DNA of 32,872 nt from a virus: positions 1 through 32,872 of IMG/VR virus record IMGVR_UViG_3300046758_000334; one strand, 5' to 3'. The translations under genes and the position numbers were made by a program. Below, in pieces: positions 6,437-17,200 of this stretch; position 1 is the stretch's first letter; each line of letters opens with the position of its first letter. Under the pieces are notes generated by a model that worked only from the letters and a program-made list of their open reading frames with translations, was not told the origin of the DNA and ran no database searches.

Positions 6437-9394
6437 TTATACATTGAACTGGTAGTTTGCGAACGGAACATACTGCTCGTTACTATTACCATCTGTACTG
6501 TCGATATTGTATCTTTCAATTTCAATATCTAGTTGTTTAAAGTTAAAATTACTATTGTTAATGTTAAGTATTATACTATCAGCTTCACCTGGTCTACAGT
6601 AACATAGTGGTATTGCTAGTTTAAAGCCTAGTTCTGCTTGTCCTGCTGTTTGTGCAGTACGCATCCACAAAGGGTAAAACTCTCTAAGATTTTTACCAAT
6701 AGCTCTTATTCTATCTCTCATATTAGTAATGTTACTAATATACTTTCTTTGGTCATTACTGTCACTAATTTTTATAGCATCACTATCAATTTTTATAGTA
6801 TTTGTTATTGGACGCAATCTTAATGGATCTGAACTAATACTATCATCAATGCTTTGACTGCTAATAGTTGTACCATCTTGTAGTTCAACTGTAATACTAC
6901 CACCTGAAGCAAATGATACAGGTCCTATTCTAGTATAAAAAGAAATTGTTCCTGTATTAGCAGGACTAAGTCCATCACCACCTCGTAGTCCTAAGTCAAA
7001 AAATCCTTGTCCTGTACCTACACCAGTATTATCATCTGTAACAGAGTACTGAATTTGATCTACTGTAACTTCATTGTTTGTTTGAATAGTAAAATCAGTC
7101 TTTGTTTTTCCTTTACCTACGTCAGGTTCTGCAGGGTCAATTACATCTACATATATTACTTCGTATACAGAACTATTACTTCCTGGATTCTTAGCTACTG
7201 CTTTTTTAACAGCCCCAAGTCTATACTTTTTTCTTTTATGATTCTTAGCTACTGCCGCAACAAACTCGCCAATCTTTTTTGTTTCAATACCAGCATAAGC
7301 TAACATTTTAATTTGTGGTTGTAATCCAAATGTTTCGTCGTTTGGTCTATAAATGCTTCCTGGTGTAAAAATAGTAGGGTCTGATATAAAGTTTCTAAAC
7401 GTGTTGCGTTGTGCTTGTTTTAATAAAGGAACCATTAATACACTACTATAAAGAGTATCATCTGGATCGGTTGTTGTAATAGTAAATGTTCTTGTTGTTG
7501 CACTAAACTGAAACTGGTCTTGTGCTTTTATAGTGAATACATAACTTCTGTCAATAGTAGTTGTTGCACCGTCAAATGTTGTTTGTGTTGTAGCTTTGTC
7601 AATAGTAGTAAGTCCTGGCTTTCCTGGCTCACCAAATTGTTTAATTTTACCTTGTAACTGTCCGTCAATTGCTAACGAAAGCCCTGGAGGTAGTTTTCCA
7701 GAGTCTAAAGTATATAATACAACAGCATTAGGTACACTACTTGTTGCACTAACATTTAGTGTACTAACAAAGTTAGCTCTTAAGTTTCCTAGTGCGGCTG
7801 AAGTATTCCATGTAATAGCACTTTCAACTTCGCCTAATAGTTTAACTGTAAATTCTTTATCTTTAGCTACTGTTGGATTAAACAATGATGTTGTTCTTTT
7901 AGTAAAACTATAAAACGACATAGTAACAACTTTATTTGCAACAGTTGCTCCAAATGCATCATAAGTTTTGTAACCTATGTTTGCAATAGTTCCTAAAAAC
8001 GACCCTCTTAAGTAATCAACACTACCTACTTCAATTTTTGTATTTGCTTTGTCAGCTGATGTAGATGTTACTCTGCCATTTTCTATAGTCCATACTGACT
8101 TGCCAATAATATTAATTGCCTTATAACTCTTGTTATCACCCGAGTCTGCTTCTGTTACAGGAACTTCATTGAATACAATCCAACCTGTTGCTCCTAACCC
8201 GTTAAACAAACTATCAGCAAAGTCACTAAATGCTACATTATCTGCACCACTCCAAGTTTCTCCAACTCCGATATTATTTGCAAGTGATTCTGTAGATGTA
8301 GTTTCTTTAGATCCAATTTGTCTTAAGGCTTCAATAGTAAATTTATATTCTGTAGTAACTGCTGGTTGATAAGGAATACGTCCTGCAATTTCTCCTGAAG
8401 TACTATCAATAGACATACCTGGTGGTAATGTACTTGCACTACCGTCTGCATTAGAATCTTTAACTGTAAAACTAATAATACCTGTATTACTAGTAGGATC
8501 GTAAACGTCAAGGAATAATGTTACATAGTTGTTTGCTCTACGATATCCTAAGTCGCTCGGTGTTAACCAAACAGGAGCTCTTAGATACGTATTGTCTGCT
8601 GTAAATAACCCAGTAGCAAGTTGCATAATTGTGTTATCTGATCTTAGGAAGTCATCTCCTACAAGATAGATTTGAAATTTACGTTTAGCAATTACAATGT
8701 TGTCACTAGCACTTACAGTAAATTCGTAGTATCTATTTAATTTTTTTGGGCTTCTAGTAGGAACAGCATAGTCATAAAATGTTGTATCGTAGTAATAGCT
8801 TTCAAAACCGTTTGCACTTTTTACGCCAAAGTCGAATGGAAAAGATCCGTATACATTACTATCAAAGTAGCCACTTGATGATCTTTTTTCTAATGCTAAT
8901 ATTGGATCAACTACTCCAGTAAGTTTACCTGTTGTTCTTCCTAGTGTAATCCCTGGAGGTAGTTCGCCATCGTTATCAGCAATAAAATATTCAATAGTAT
9001 CGCCTGCTGGTAAGTCAGGATCAATAACTTGTAGTTGAAAATCTAATGGACTACTATCTAGTATATAAAATCTATTATTAGGACCAATAGGTAAAGGCCC
9101 TTCATTTGTAACCCAAACTGGAGAATCAGCACCATCAATTGTTATTTGTAATGTTATATCTTCTTTGTCATTACCTTTTACTGCACGAAGAACAAATCTA
9201 AACGTTTTCAATCTGTTTACTTCAAAAGGGGTGCCTAATAAGTTATCACCAGAGATTCTTAATCCACCTGGTAACTTTCCGCTAATAAGCGAAAGAGTAC
9301 AACCAGTTGTAATTGGTAACGCAATAGTTTGCGTAATACTTTCTTGATATGTACCTAAGTTGTGCCCTGGATTAACAGTCCATAATTGCGCCAT
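6437..9394 (-). CDS. Large virion protein with Ig-like (He_PIG) repeats, 985 aa
   Basis: I place the start at ATG 9394 (MAQLWTVNPG), 10 nt after the preceding stop, with GGGAG just upstream. A longer in-frame version from 9475 would overlap the previous gene by 71 nt and adds only a basic, unrelated-looking stretch. At least four He_PIG-type Ig modules show the signature 'LPPGl.l....G.l.G.p' followed by a 'y.ftI.A.d' strand: LPGGLRISGDNLLGTP near 41-56, LPPGITLGRTTGKLTG, LPPGMSIDSTSGEIAG and LPPGLSLAIDGQLQG. Such domains occur on tail and baseplate proteins and may bind cell-surface sugar. The last ~100 residues are different and may dock to the virion. Specific virion position unknown. Confidence 0.82.
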   Translation of the reverse strand: MAQLWTVNPGHNLGTYQESITQTIALPITTGCTLSLISGKLPGGLRISGDNLLGTPFEVNRLKTFRFVLRAVKGNDKEDITLQITIDGADSPVWVTNEGPLPIGPNNRFYILDSSPLDFQLQVIDPDLPAGDTIEYFIADNDGELPPGITLGRTTGKLTGVVDPILALEKRSSSGYFDSNVYGSFPFDFGVKSANGFESYYYDTTFYDYAVPTRSPKKLNRYYEFTVSASDNIVIAKRKFQIYLVGDDFLRSDNTIMQLATGLFTADNTYLRAPVWLTPSDLGYRRANNYVTLFLDVYDPTSNTGIISFTVKDSNADGSASTLPPGMSIDSTSGEIAGRIPYQPAVTTEYKFTIEALRQIGSKETTSTESLANNIGVGETWSGADNVAFSDFADSLFNGLGATGWIVFNEVPVTEADSGDNKSYKAINIIGKSVWTIENGRVTSTSADKANTKIEVGSVDYLRGSFLGTIANIGYKTYDAFGATVANKVVTMSFYSFTKRTTSLFNPTVAKDKEFTVKLLGEVESAITWNTSAALGNLRANFVSTLNVSATSSVPNAVVLYTLDSGKLPPGLSLAIDGQLQGKIKQFGEPGKPGLTTIDKATTQTTFDGATTTIDRSYVFTIKAQDQFQFSATTRTFTITTTDPDDTLYSSVLMVPLLKQAQRNTFRNFISDPTIFTPGSIYRPNDETFGLQPQIKMLAYAGIETKKIGEFVAAVAKNHKRKKYRLGAVKKAVAKNPGSNSSVYEVIYVDVIDPAEPDVGKGKTKTDFTIQTNNEVTVDQIQYSVTDDNTGVGTGQGFFDLGLRGGDGLSPANTGTISFYTRIGPVSFASGGSITVELQDGTTISSQSIDDSISSDPLRLRPITNTIKIDSDAIKISDSNDQRKYISNITNMRDRIRAIGKNLREFYPLWMRTAQTAGQAELGFKLAIPLCYCRPGEADSIILNINNSNFNFKQLDIEIERYNIDSTDGNSNEQYVPFANYQFNV

Positions 9395-9404
9395 GCAAAA
9401 CTCC

Positions 9405-10094
9405 CTATAGCGTTCCCATATCTGCTTCGACTGCCGTTGATGCTGTAAACGTTTCAGTTCCGTTATCGTAATCAATTGCTAAATTATGTGCTAGATATTC
9501 TAATGTACTAGTAAACACTGTAGGAACTGCTTCGCCCATATCTAATGTTAGATATTGCTGTAATCCATCAAATGTTCTTATATCGAGACCGTGTACATTA
9601 CCAGTCATGTTACCTACGTTAGTAATGTTATTTGTCTGTGCGTTTAGTGTCGCTGTAAGTTTAGGATCTGTATCAGTCTGTACAGAAGTTACACTGCTAA
9701 TTGTAAGTGTAGTTCCGCTTAAATTTGTTGTAGTAGTTCCACCGCCTGCAAGTGTTAATGCATTACCGTTAGAATCTAGTGTAATATTATTATTGTCTGC
9801 AAATACTTGTACACTAGGAAGTCCTGTTGATGTACTATTAATTGTAATAGCGTTAGCATCAGCCGCAAGTGTTATTGCTGTGCCTGCTATAATCTTTTTA
9901 AACTGTAGTTCAGTTCCACTTATTTGACCAAACACACCTTCGCCAGCACTGCCTAAGTTAGCAACAGTAGTTGATTCACCACTTCTAGCATTAAGTTCTG
10001 TAAAGTTATTGTTTACTTTTACAAACGCTTCACGTAGATCATCACCTGTACCGTCGTTTGCAATAGTTCCAATATTGATAGTTTGTATTGCCAT
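9405..10094 (-). CDS. Fibre-like virion protein with shared N-terminal module, 229 aa
   Basis: A 229-residue Thr/Asn/Gly/Ala-rich protein. It opens with a ~35-residue module (INIGTIANDGTGDDLREAF, then a 'VNNNFTEL' helix) almost repeated at the start of the proteins at 13751-14206 and 14206-21408. The rest shows repeated short beta strands typical of trimeric fibre shafts (NAITINSTSTG, NNITLDSNGNALTLAGG). A good SD (AGGAGACTTAC) and a late-type box at 10112-10119 precede the ATG. Probably a small fibre or attachment subunit. Confidence 0.75.
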   Translation of the reverse strand: MAIQTINIGTIANDGTGDDLREAFVKVNNNFTELNARSGESTTVANLGSAGEGVFGQISGTELQFKKIIAGTAITLAADANAITINSTSTGLPSVQVFADNNNITLDSNGNALTLAGGGTTTTNLSGTTLTISSVTSVQTDTDPKLTATLNAQTNNITNVGNMTGNVHGLDIRTFDGLQQYLTLDMGEAVPTVFTSTLEYLAHNLAIDYDNGTETFTASTAVEADMGTL

Positions 10095-10111
10095 GTAAGT
10101 CTCCTATACTA

Positions 10112-10119
10112 TATTTATC
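10112..10119 (-). promoter_or_regulatory. Late-type promoter box (GATAAATA)
   Basis: GATAAATA on the minus strand, 17 nt before the ATG at 10094. It overlaps the stop codon of the subtilase gene (10115-10117). Same sequence and similar spacing as the box at 6425-6432. Confidence 0.5.
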
Positions 10120-11704
10120 GCTTCTTCAGTCCTATAACATTACTTGTAAAAGGAACAGCATTATTATATCTATTAAACAACATTCTGTTATTCCCCCCAC
10201 AAATATCAGTTGTATCGCCGTAGTTACTATTATTTGATTCGTCTTTTAAAACAGATAAAGCATCGTTTTCAAGTTTGCTTTTTAATTGTGCTGGAGTTAG
10301 GCTAGGATCAGCTTGTAGATATAATGCACCCACTCCGCAAACCTGCGGTGAAGCCATAGACGTTCCACTAATATTTGTTTGCTTAAAACTAGAGTTGCCA
10401 AAGTATTGTGTGTTTCCGAATCTAGTAACAGTGCTACATGCACTTACGATGTTTTCTCCAGCGGCAAAAATATTTACTCCTGGTCCTGTTGAACTAAAAC
10501 TTGTTTTTCTTTCTGTTGTTGCATCTTGTGGAGTGCTATCTGTACAGCCTACTATAAGTGCCTCGTCATCAAAGGGAGAACTACCTCTATGGTAATAATT
10601 ATTTGATCCACCACCGTAAAAAATAATATTATTGTAATCAGGATCACTGCTATTAGCAATTTTAAAACTATTGTTACCTGCCGCAATACAAATATGTACA
10701 CCGGCATCTATACAATCTTGCACATCTGCATCTACAGATGCTAATCTTACAGGACCTCGATAACCTCCGCTTGCATAGTAAGGATAAAATCCATATGTAT
10801 CTCTGTGATAAGTTGTACCAGTGCTCCAGCCTGCTGTACCAGAATTATAATTTGCTCCTCTATATACATAACTGTTTATGTTTGTAAAAGAACTTCCCAT
10901 GTAAAAACTATATCCCCAACTTGCATTTACTATGGTAGGTCTTTTATAACCAGTGTTTGGGTCTATAGGTTTATTTTCATGCCAGCCTTTTATTACATCA
11001 AAACATAAACTTGTGCTTATTCCGCCCGAGTCGCCTGTTCCTTCTAAACCTGATACTTTCACACTATAAATTCTAGCATTAGTTGCCCAACCAAAATTTA
11101 ATCCTGTTGCAGTTCCGCCACAATGTGTTCCGTGTCCGTCATAGTCTCTATAATGGTTTGAACTTTGAAATCCTGATACTCCACTAGCTGAATACCAATC
11201 AATTAGTTGTACTCTTGATACTCCATTAGCATCTTGAAATTCTGGATGATCAACTTGTAATCCGCTATCTTGAATTACAATATCAACACCTGTTCCGTCC
11301 ATTGAATGTGGTCTGCCAAAAGGATTAGTAGCTAATGAAGTTGATGTGCCGTATTTGTTTTCTACAAAACTATGTCTGATCTTCCCCCAGTCTCTATAAT
11401 CTCCTGAGTCGCTTGATGATTTATTAAAATTAGCAGTTTGTGTTGCTTGGTATCCTATACCTATATCGTCTCTGTCTTCTGGACGTAGTTGTACATCTGT
11501 AACTCTACCATCGTTACGCAAAGTTTCAGCCTCTGCTTGTGTTAATGCGTAGTGTGTATTTCTTGTAGATAGTACTCTTGGATCTGCAACGTCAACAGTT
11601 CTATTTGGAATGTCTCCAGCGCCTGTTGTCGAAATCATTTCTTGGTTGAATTCTGCGTAATCAACACCCTTATTGAGTGTGACAATATATTCTCTTTCAC
11701 TCAT
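10115..11704 (-). CDS. Subtilisin-family (S8) serine protease with I9-like prodomain
   Basis: A 529-residue subtilase. Catalytic Asp146 is in VIQDSGLQVDHPEF, His191 in DGHGTHCGG and Ser449 in SGTSMASPQ; Asn344 in IAAGNN is the likely oxyanion residue. All active-site residues are present. Residues ~1-75 (EYIVTLNKGVDYAEF ... RVTDVQLRPED) resemble an inhibitor-I9 propeptide. There is no signal peptide. An insertion rich in Tyr, Gly and Ser occupies about 265-325. It stands within the fibre cluster, 8 nt after one structural gene and followed by another, so it may be virion-borne, acting on fibre proteins or on host surface proteins. AGGAG precedes the ATG. The enzymatic call is firm; the target is unknown. 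Confidence 0.92.
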   Translation of the reverse strand: MSEREYIVTLNKGVDYAEFNQEMISTTGAGDIPNRTVDVADPRVLSTRNTHYALTQAEAETLRNDGRVTDVQLRPEDRDDIGIGYQATQTANFNKSSSDSGDYRDWGKIRHSFVENKYGTSTSLATNPFGRPHSMDGTGVDIVIQDSGLQVDHPEFQDANGVSRVQLIDWYSASGVSGFQSSNHYRDYDGHGTHCGGTATGLNFGWATNARIYSVKVSGLEGTGDSGGISTSLCFDVIKGWHENKPIDPNTGYKRPTIVNASWGYSFYMGSSFTNINSYVYRGANYNSGTAGWSTGTTYHRDTYGFYPYYASGGYRGPVRLASVDADVQDCIDAGVHICIAAGNNSFKIANSSDPDYNNIIFYGGGSNNYYHRGSSPFDDEALIVGCTDSTPQDATTERKTSFSSTGPGVNIFAAGENIVSACSTVTRFGNTQYFGNSSFKQTNISGTSMASPQVCGVGALYLQADPSLTPAQLKSKLENDALSVLKDESNNSNYGDTTDICGGNNRMLFNRYNNAVPFTSNVIGLKKR

Positions 11705-11712
11705 GCTTACTC

Positions 11713-13740
11713 CTAGTGCAAGTCAACCCAAGCACCGTTGGCATAACCTTGGAACTTGTTAGTTGTAGTATTATAAATCATATCTGCATTGCCTGGTGTT
11801 AAGCTATTTCTTTCTGTTGTTGTATAACTAGCAAGTCTTAAAGGACTTTGCGTAATTCTAACTTGATCAGTAGCTCTTAGCTCAATTGAACTGTTACTAT
11901 CTATTGCAGGTATACCTATACCATTACTTTCAAAACTATCTGCTGTAAATTTCTGTGCATTAATATTTCCATCTACTACAAGATCACTGCTCATTCTAAC
12001 ACTAGGTGTCATTACAATTTGTGAACTGTCATCAGTATCTATTACGCTAGAACTAAATGTAAAGTTACCAACTGAGTCGCCGCCTGTAGCGTTAGTCCAA
12101 ATGCCGCCAACATATTTTATAGTTTGTCCTGCTTGTGGACTATTAATACTAACATCTGATAGTGTAGTAATACTAGTTGTTGATAGGTCTGTTAGATAAC
12201 CACTAAGTTCTGATTGATTTGCTAATCGCACCCAGTTACCAGCGTGAGCAAAGTAACCTGCTCCTGTGCCGTGAACGTGTGCAAACATTCCATGATAAGT
12301 TGAAGCACTTGGTAAATCGCCTTCAGTTGAAAATACGTTTGCAAAGTAAACTTTGCCTGTTGTAGTAATATCATTACTACCCATATTTAAAGTGCTACCA
12401 ATTGATAATGCACTTAACGGAATATTTGTTAAGTTAGCACCGCTTCCATGAAAGTTAGTTGCATATGCATTTGAATAAACATTATTACTTGCACCTAAGT
12501 TATATGTTGCAGTAGCGTAAGGTGTTACATTACCAAAGCTCACGCTATCACTAACTTCTGAACCACCTGCTAATACTTGACTAAGTGTAATACCTGTTAA
12601 ACTTGTACCACTACCAATAAACGAAGTAGCATTAACATCACCTGCTACTGTAAGTTTGTGTGAAGGTGTTGTAGTAAAGATACCAACACGCTTTGTACCT
12701 GTGTCAATTTTAATTGCAGTCTCTGTACCTGTGATTGGTTTTACATTGATATCTAAATCTTGTTCATCTACTGTGCTTTCAATAATTACAGCATTGTCTA
12801 CACGTAATTTAAGATTATCATCTGTACCAACTACTATTCCTGTATTACTATTAAATGTTACACTACCGTTTTGTGTATAACTTTGGTTTGCACTAATAGA
12901 ATCAGTAATGCCGTAACCTGATAGTGTAGTTGGTAATCCAACTATTGAACTAAAGTTACCATCAAACAAACTAGGTCTGTTGTTTAAGTTATTATAATCT
13001 AAAAAGTAAGGACTATCAAATCCATCAAGTGTATCAGCATTTAGTCCGCCACCACCTGATGTAGCATCGTTAGCTGGTGCCCATCTAAGTCCATCCCACT
13101 TTAATACTTGTCCTGGAGTTGGTGGTGTACCTTGTGTATCAACATCTGATAAATCACTAATGTCGTTAACTAAGTCTGGTCTGTTTGATAAACTATTATA
13201 ACTTCCATTTATTGCTACTGCGGCTAAACTAGGTGTACCAACAATTTCACTATAGTTAATAAAACTGTTTACCCATGCTCCGTTATTATCTTGGCCTGCT
13301 GTTGTATTCCATTTTAATACGTTACTTGATGCTAGTCCTGTTAGGTCAGTAACAAGTCCACTACCTCCGGAGCCACCGCCACCACCACCTGTTGCGGCAA
13401 TAGTAATAGTTCCGTTTAAGTCATCGTATGTAATATCAATTCCGCTACCTTCTCTAAGGATAGCATTTACTCTGTCATCAACTCTTTCGTTTGTAAAGTA
13501 TTGATTAGTACCTTCTGTTAATTCTGTTGTGCTTGCGGCTACAGTAGGTTTATCTGCTAAGTCATTCCAACTGCCACTAAAAGGATTATAGTTAACTCCA
13601 GCAAGTGTAAGTCCTGTTGCAGAAATCATTCCTGCTCCAGTAATACCTGAGCCTGTTAAGTCTAAATTATCACCTATTGGTAATTCTTTTAGTTTGTTGC
13701 TATCGTCTCTATCAACTATGAGTGGTATTCTGTTTGCCAT
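11713..13740 (-). CDS. Tail-fibre protein, 675 aa, with repeated shaft motifs
   Basis: A 675-residue fibre protein. The N-terminus (MANRIPLIVDRDD) differs from the shared module of its neighbours. A glycine-rich linker (GGGGGGSGGSG) lies near residue 120. A recurring shaft motif of the form 'yn.L.n.P.l' appears several times (SWNDLADKP, SYNSLSNRP, YNNLNNRP), with GYGITDS as in many phage fibres. The C-terminus (TTERNSLTPGNADMIYNTTT, then a GYANGAWVDLH end) is a common phage fibre tip. Likely a trimeric fibre shaft and tip. The start at 13740 has GGAAAAG upstream. The next gene, the subtilase, begins 8 nt downstream. Confidence 0.8.
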   Translation of the reverse strand: MANRIPLIVDRDDSNKLKELPIGDNLDLTGSGITGAGMISATGLTLAGVNYNPFSGSWNDLADKPTVAASTTELTEGTNQYFTNERVDDRVNAILREGSGIDITYDDLNGTITIAATGGGGGGSGGSGLVTDLTGLASSNVLKWNTTAGQDNNGAWVNSFINYSEIVGTPSLAAVAINGSYNSLSNRPDLVNDISDLSDVDTQGTPPTPGQVLKWDGLRWAPANDATSGGGGLNADTLDGFDSPYFLDYNNLNNRPSLFDGNFSSIVGLPTTLSGYGITDSISANQSYTQNGSVTFNSNTGIVVGTDDNLKLRVDNAVIIESTVDEQDLDINVKPITGTETAIKIDTGTKRVGIFTTTPSHKLTVAGDVNATSFIGSGTSLTGITLSQVLAGGSEVSDSVSFGNVTPYATATYNLGASNNVYSNAYATNFHGSGANLTNIPLSALSIGSTLNMGSNDITTTGKVYFANVFSTEGDLPSASTYHGMFAHVHGTGAGYFAHAGNWVRLANQSELSGYLTDLSTTSITTLSDVSINSPQAGQTIKYVGGIWTNATGGDSVGNFTFSSSVIDTDDSSQIVMTPSVRMSSDLVVDGNINAQKFTADSFESNGIGIPAIDSNSSIELRATDQVRITQSPLRLASYTTTERNSLTPGNADMIYNTTTNKFQGYANGAWVDLH

Positions 13741-13750
13741 ATTCTTTTCC

Positions 13751-14206
13751 TTATAATGCCGCTATTCTAGTTTTGAAGTCTGCAAAGTCGGCACTTGCCG
13801 CTACCTCTGTTTTTAGTGTTGTTAATGTAATTGTTTCTGCTTGTAATGCACTTGCCGCTAAAGTACCTTGTGCAGAAGTTGCCGCATCAGTAATTCCGTA
13901 ACCAGCTAATGTAGTTGGCTTACTTGTAAGTGAGGCAAACGTCTGTGCTGGAATAGTTAAGTTTGTAAGATTACTTCCGTTTAACGCTGGAAGTGTACCA
14001 ACTAATACTGCCGCTGTAATTGTTCCGTTAACAGCATCAACTAATAGTGTCGAATCATCAGCGAATACAGATCCGTTAATATCTCTATTTTTATTTGTAA
14101 CAGCAAGCTCTGCAAAGTTAGCGTTAATTTTTGTAAATGCAGTTCTTAATGGATCGCCATCGCCTTTGTTTGCACTTGATCCAATATTAATTGTTTGAAT
14201 AGCCAT
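13751..14206 (-). CDS. Short fibre-like virion protein with shared N-terminal module, 151 aa
   Basis: A 151-residue protein. Residues 1-35 match the shared module (AIQTINIGSSANKGDGDPLR, then 'FTKINANFAEL'). A shaft-like middle contains 'KPTTLAGYGITDA', a phrase seen in the 675-aa fibre and many phage fibres, and it ends in an Ala/Thr-rich helix suited to a trimeric bundle. Its ATG shares one base with the stop of the 2400-aa gene (TAATG), so it is translated with it. It may be a connector or trimerisation partner for the large fibre. Confidence 0.75.
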   Translation of the reverse strand: MAIQTINIGSSANKGDGDPLRTAFTKINANFAELAVTNKNRDINGSVFADDSTLLVDAVNGTITAAVLVGTLPALNGSNLTNLTIPAQTFASLTSKPTTLAGYGITDAATSAQGTLAASALQAETITLTTLKTEVAASADFADFKTRIAAL

Positions 14207-17200
14207 TATACTCTCCCTACCACAACTTCAACGAACCCTGGTTCATCTCCGTCTTTAGTTCCAACTGCTTTACCAATAACAGTTCCTACTAGTGGATCGT
14301 TCTGTACCATACCATAACCTGGAATTGCACTAGATACAATTATATCACCTTTCTCAACAGCACCAATTACTTTACAAGGTACTCTACCCTGTAGTGCTAA
14401 TGCTGTAACATAATCTCCGTGTAAATCACTATTCATTAAGTGTGCTGGGTTAGTTGAAACAACACCAGCAACTTTTCTATCTGCTTTATGCATAGTAGTT
14501 GTTATTTCTTGTTCACCACCAAATACTAAAACAGTGCCTGCTTCATACTCTGCATCAGCTAAGTAATTCTCAGCCAAGTCAGCGTATTGTGCCGCTGTGG
14601 CAGTTCCGTGGAATGTACCAAATTTTAATGCCGATGTACCTATATCGTATCCACCGTTAGTACTTGGAGTCATAGCCGCTTGTTTAAATACTACTGCCGC
14701 TGTATTATTATTAGCAACAATAGCAACTTCACCTGCACTACTAAATCCTGTACCAGCACCTATACCAATACCTGTACTTGAAGTACTCTTTTCACCTGGT
14801 GCTTCAATAAACGAAGTGTACATCCAGTCACTTGCTACTCTTGGTTTATTTAATGTAGCATCAGTTGGATCACCATAGCTACTGTTCTGTTGGAAGAACG
14901 ATGCTGTAACACTTGTGTTACCTACTTGTATTGATCCTGGGAATGTTGTAGTTGTATTACTTGGAACTGTACCAACTGTACCAAACACTGTTGCACCACC
15001 TGGTGTTTTCATTGTCATTGTTAAGTTGGTTTGATCTAAGATATCATAGTTATCTAGTTTAATCTTCTGTGCATCAATACTACCATCTGCACCTGTTTTA
15101 ACAATTCTATCAGCAACACCTGTTGTAGTAAATGAACCACCAGTGTTAACAACGTCTGCAAAAGTAATTGCACTTGCATCACCTGTGCCTGTAGCACTTC
15201 TAGCAAATACTGTGTTTTGTGCAATGTCTGGTAAGTCAGCAAAGTCAACACTACTTGCTTTTAGTGTTACCCAACCATCTGTTACTGTAAAGTCATCTGC
15301 ATCAAATGCTGATAGTCCTAAATCACTTTGTGCAATACTTGTTGCGTTAGCTCTTGTAGTTGCCGCTTGCATTGTAAGTTTGCTTTGTATAATTCCTGCT
15401 GTAGGACTTACATCACCATTTACAATTACTTCTGAACTAATTGCCGCTGTTGCAACATTACTACCGTTACTTGTAAACACAACATCACCTGTAACAGTAT
15501 GATTGTCATAAAGTCCTCCATGGAACATTAAGATATCATTGTTTACTCTATTACCAATGTCTGTACCAATTGCTTCTGTATCAAATGGTGTTCTAGCATC
15601 TACATATGATTTTGTAGTTACATCTTGTGGGTTAGTTGGATCACTGTGGTTGTAAATCTTATTACTACCAGCATTAATGTTTCCTGTAATTGGAGTAGTA
15701 CCATCTCTAGCAATAGCACCTGGACCAATAGTACCAATTGAAAGTATTACACCATCTCTATCAAAATGTAATCTTTTCTCTATAAATTTCTCTGTAGCAA
15801 ATTCTGTAGGTACTGCCGCCGGATCACCATCTGCCATTGTATCGTCATTACTAAATTCTGTAATTCTAACACCTTGTCTAAATCCTAATCCATCTAAGTT
15901 ACTAATAGCAATACTTGCCGCAAATGTAACTGTACCTGTTCCTTGGTCTACACTAAAGAATTTACCAACTCTAAAGAATCCATCTTGGTCAGTACTTGCA
16001 AAGAACACTCTACCTTTACCACGTTCGCTAACTTCTGCATCTTGGTTAGCACTAATAGTTGGCTGTCCGTAGATAATACTTGGATAGTTAGTAGTATTAA
16101 ATCCACCTGTACCAATTTTATCAAAGTCGTGTCCGTTAGCTCTTAGAGTTGAAATACCAACTGTAATAGTACCAGCTTCGTTGTCTTGTAATGATAATGG
16201 AATAGTTCTTGTTGCCGCAGGACTAAATCTCATATCTGCCGCTAGTCCACCTCCAGTATATAGTCCATTGTTACTGTTAATGTTCGAAGCCGCTAAATCG
16301 TTAAGTTCAACAGTAGCATATCCTGATCTTGCTGTATAGTTTGCAACAATATGTGTCTTACCATTAAAGGAGAATATCATATCATTGTTGTTAATACGAG
16401 CTTGTTGTGTTGCTGTTAGTGTATCAATAGCAAGTACAACGTCACCTGCTGTCGCACCCATTGTAGTACCAACACCAGCATATGTATTCAATGCCGCTTC
16501 AGTATTTCTAAGTGTTAAGTTTAAGTGACTAAACGCTGAGTCCATAACAACTTGGAATCTATCACTTGCTAATGCACTACCGTCTGCGTCTTGATTATTA
16601 AAACTAATACTTCTGTAAACTTGATCTGGATTTTCTGTAAATATAACCGCAGTAGAAGGTCTTGTTGCTGTTACACCATTTAGGTCATCTAACAAGTGGT
16701 TTTTGTTCATTCTTAGAACAGCGTATGCACTTGCATCACTGTTTGGCGTAGGATTGTGTGCGCCTGTAATAGCCGTTTCTAATCCAGTGTCGCCTGACAC
16801 ACTTAATCTGTAGATAGGTAAGTTTGCACCTTTACGTCCTGTTGGACCAGTAGCACCTGTGTATCCACCAATATTACTTGTTGTTACTGCAACAATACTT
16901 GTTGCTGTAACTTCGTATGTATTCACTCCTGTTGCTGTATAAATGTCAATCAAACTGTTTGGATATGGCATGTAATCACAGTCGTAAACAAATATACTAA
17001 ATGATCCAGCCGCGTGTGCAAATGTGCCAAAGCCATATGTATTTGTAGCATCGTTAAATACTTTACCAGGCTGTTGCATATTTCTTAGTGTTGTAATTGC
17101 ATCAACAGTTTCGTTTGGATCTGATCCTGCCGCAACTAAACCAAAGTTACCATTTGCGTTAGAACAGTTAAGAGCTCTAATCTCTGAACCGTTGTTACTA

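Noticed and set aside
9395-9475. Longer start for the 985-aa Ig-repeat protein (27 extra residues from 9475)
   Set aside because: It would overlap the previous gene by 71 nt, has no SD, and its residues are unlike the rest; ATG 9394 has GGGAG and follows the stop by 10 nt.
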